A stretch of 5,692 nt of DNA from Desulfobulbaceae bacterium. GTDB lineage: Bacteria; Desulfobacterota; Desulfobulbia; Desulfobulbales; Desulfobulbaceae. The position numbers and the translations under genes are program-made. The DNA lies in assembly GCA_030633145.1 (NCBI GenBank), contig DAOVTM010000275.1:1-5692 (forward strand). The letters run 5' to 3'. The stretch's first letter is position 1, and every line of letters starts with the position of its first letter. Below are positions 5,634 to 5,692 of the stretch, piece after piece. The notes under the pieces are model-generated. The model was not told the origin of the DNA, searched no databases, and saw only the letters and a list, made by a program, of their open reading frames with translations.

Positions 5634-5692
5634 ATGGAAAAGCGGAAAAAGCGGTTTAATCAGAAACAAAAATTATCAGTTATTGAAAAAGG
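5634..5692 (+). CDS. Transposase (IS3 OrfA-like HTH protein), N-terminal fragment cut by window end
   Basis: The ATG at 5634 follows AGGAG with an eight-base spacing. The 19 complete codons read MEKRKKRFNQKQKLSVIEK, and the next begins with GG. A basic start followed by (K/R)RF-x-x-x-QKL-x-(I/V)-x-x is typical of the helix-turn-helix OrfA transposase subunit of IS3-family and related elements (HTH_Tnp_1 type), which binds the element's ends. Such proteins are about 90-120 residues long and are followed by OrfB with the DDE catalytic core, which would lie beyond the window. The gene points away from the interrupted peroxiredoxin's reading direction. With so few residues, other IS families with a similar start (for example IS66-like) are possible. 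Confidence 0.6.
   Translation, partial: MEKRKKRFNQKQKLSVIEK

Larger units (their letters stand above)
5553..5692 (+). mobile_element. Insertion sequence, left end (IS3-like suspected), right part outside window
   Basis: Peroxiredoxin homology stops abruptly at the Lys codon 5548-5550, and a transposase-like frame starts at 5634 on the opposite strand, so an element boundary lies at about 5550-5556. The most natural left end is TGTAAATGTTAAAAAG from 5553, since IS3-family ends start with TG. A terminal inverted repeat cannot be confirmed without the right end. The family assignment rests on the transposase N-terminus only. Confidence 0.65.

Overview
The window reads as a stretch of a Gram-negative, envelope-bearing bacterial genome rich in small dispersed repeats and insertion-sequence activity. 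The repeat types (a GAACRTC-type heptad repeat, GTTCCCA/GGAAC hairpins, GGTGCGC hairpins and a GTAGGAGCGGGCTT unit), an AhpC-type peroxiredoxin with a GGKVGTVYG segment and a large AsmA-like envelope protein would fit a desulfobacterial (for example Desulfobulbales-like) or gammaproteobacterial genome. This taxonomic guess is weak and comes from memory of such repeats, not from a search.

Layout. (1) 1-1116, + strand: the C-terminal part of a hybrid histidine kinase, with the end of the ATPase domain, a receiver domain and an HPt domain; its sensor and dimerisation parts lie outside the window. (2) 1126-1326, extending perhaps to 1403: a decayed second HPt module in the same frame as the kinase, cut off by two stop codons, whose phospho-accepting His codon lies exactly 300 bases after that of the intact HPt. 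(3) 1410-1600: intergenic spacer between convergent genes, holding a 7-bp-periodic repeat, a GTTCCCA-type hairpin and a weak terminator-like hairpin. (4) 4357-1601, - strand: one large gene (918 residues) for a membrane-anchored AsmA/TamB/DUF748-like protein. (5) 4358-4706: no confident gene; a possible short secreted protein whose signal-like start and better-looking body are in different frames. (6) 4707-5206: a gene-poor, repeat-filled spacer with at least three repeat families, two of them arranged as inverted pairs like bacterial BIMEs. (7) 5552-5206, - strand: the C-terminal half of an AhpC-type peroxiredoxin. Its reading continues into unrelated sequence at about 5553, where an insertion sequence begins. 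(8) 5553-5692, + strand: the left end of that element and the first 19 codons of its transposase. The ribosome-binding site sits inside a perfect 9-bp stem.

The genes do not form an operon: the kinase and the AsmA-like gene converge, and the peroxiredoxin remnant is separated from the AsmA-like gene by the repeat spacer. The theme of the window is gene decay and repeat or IS accumulation around one intact envelope gene. I see no convincing new multi-gene system.
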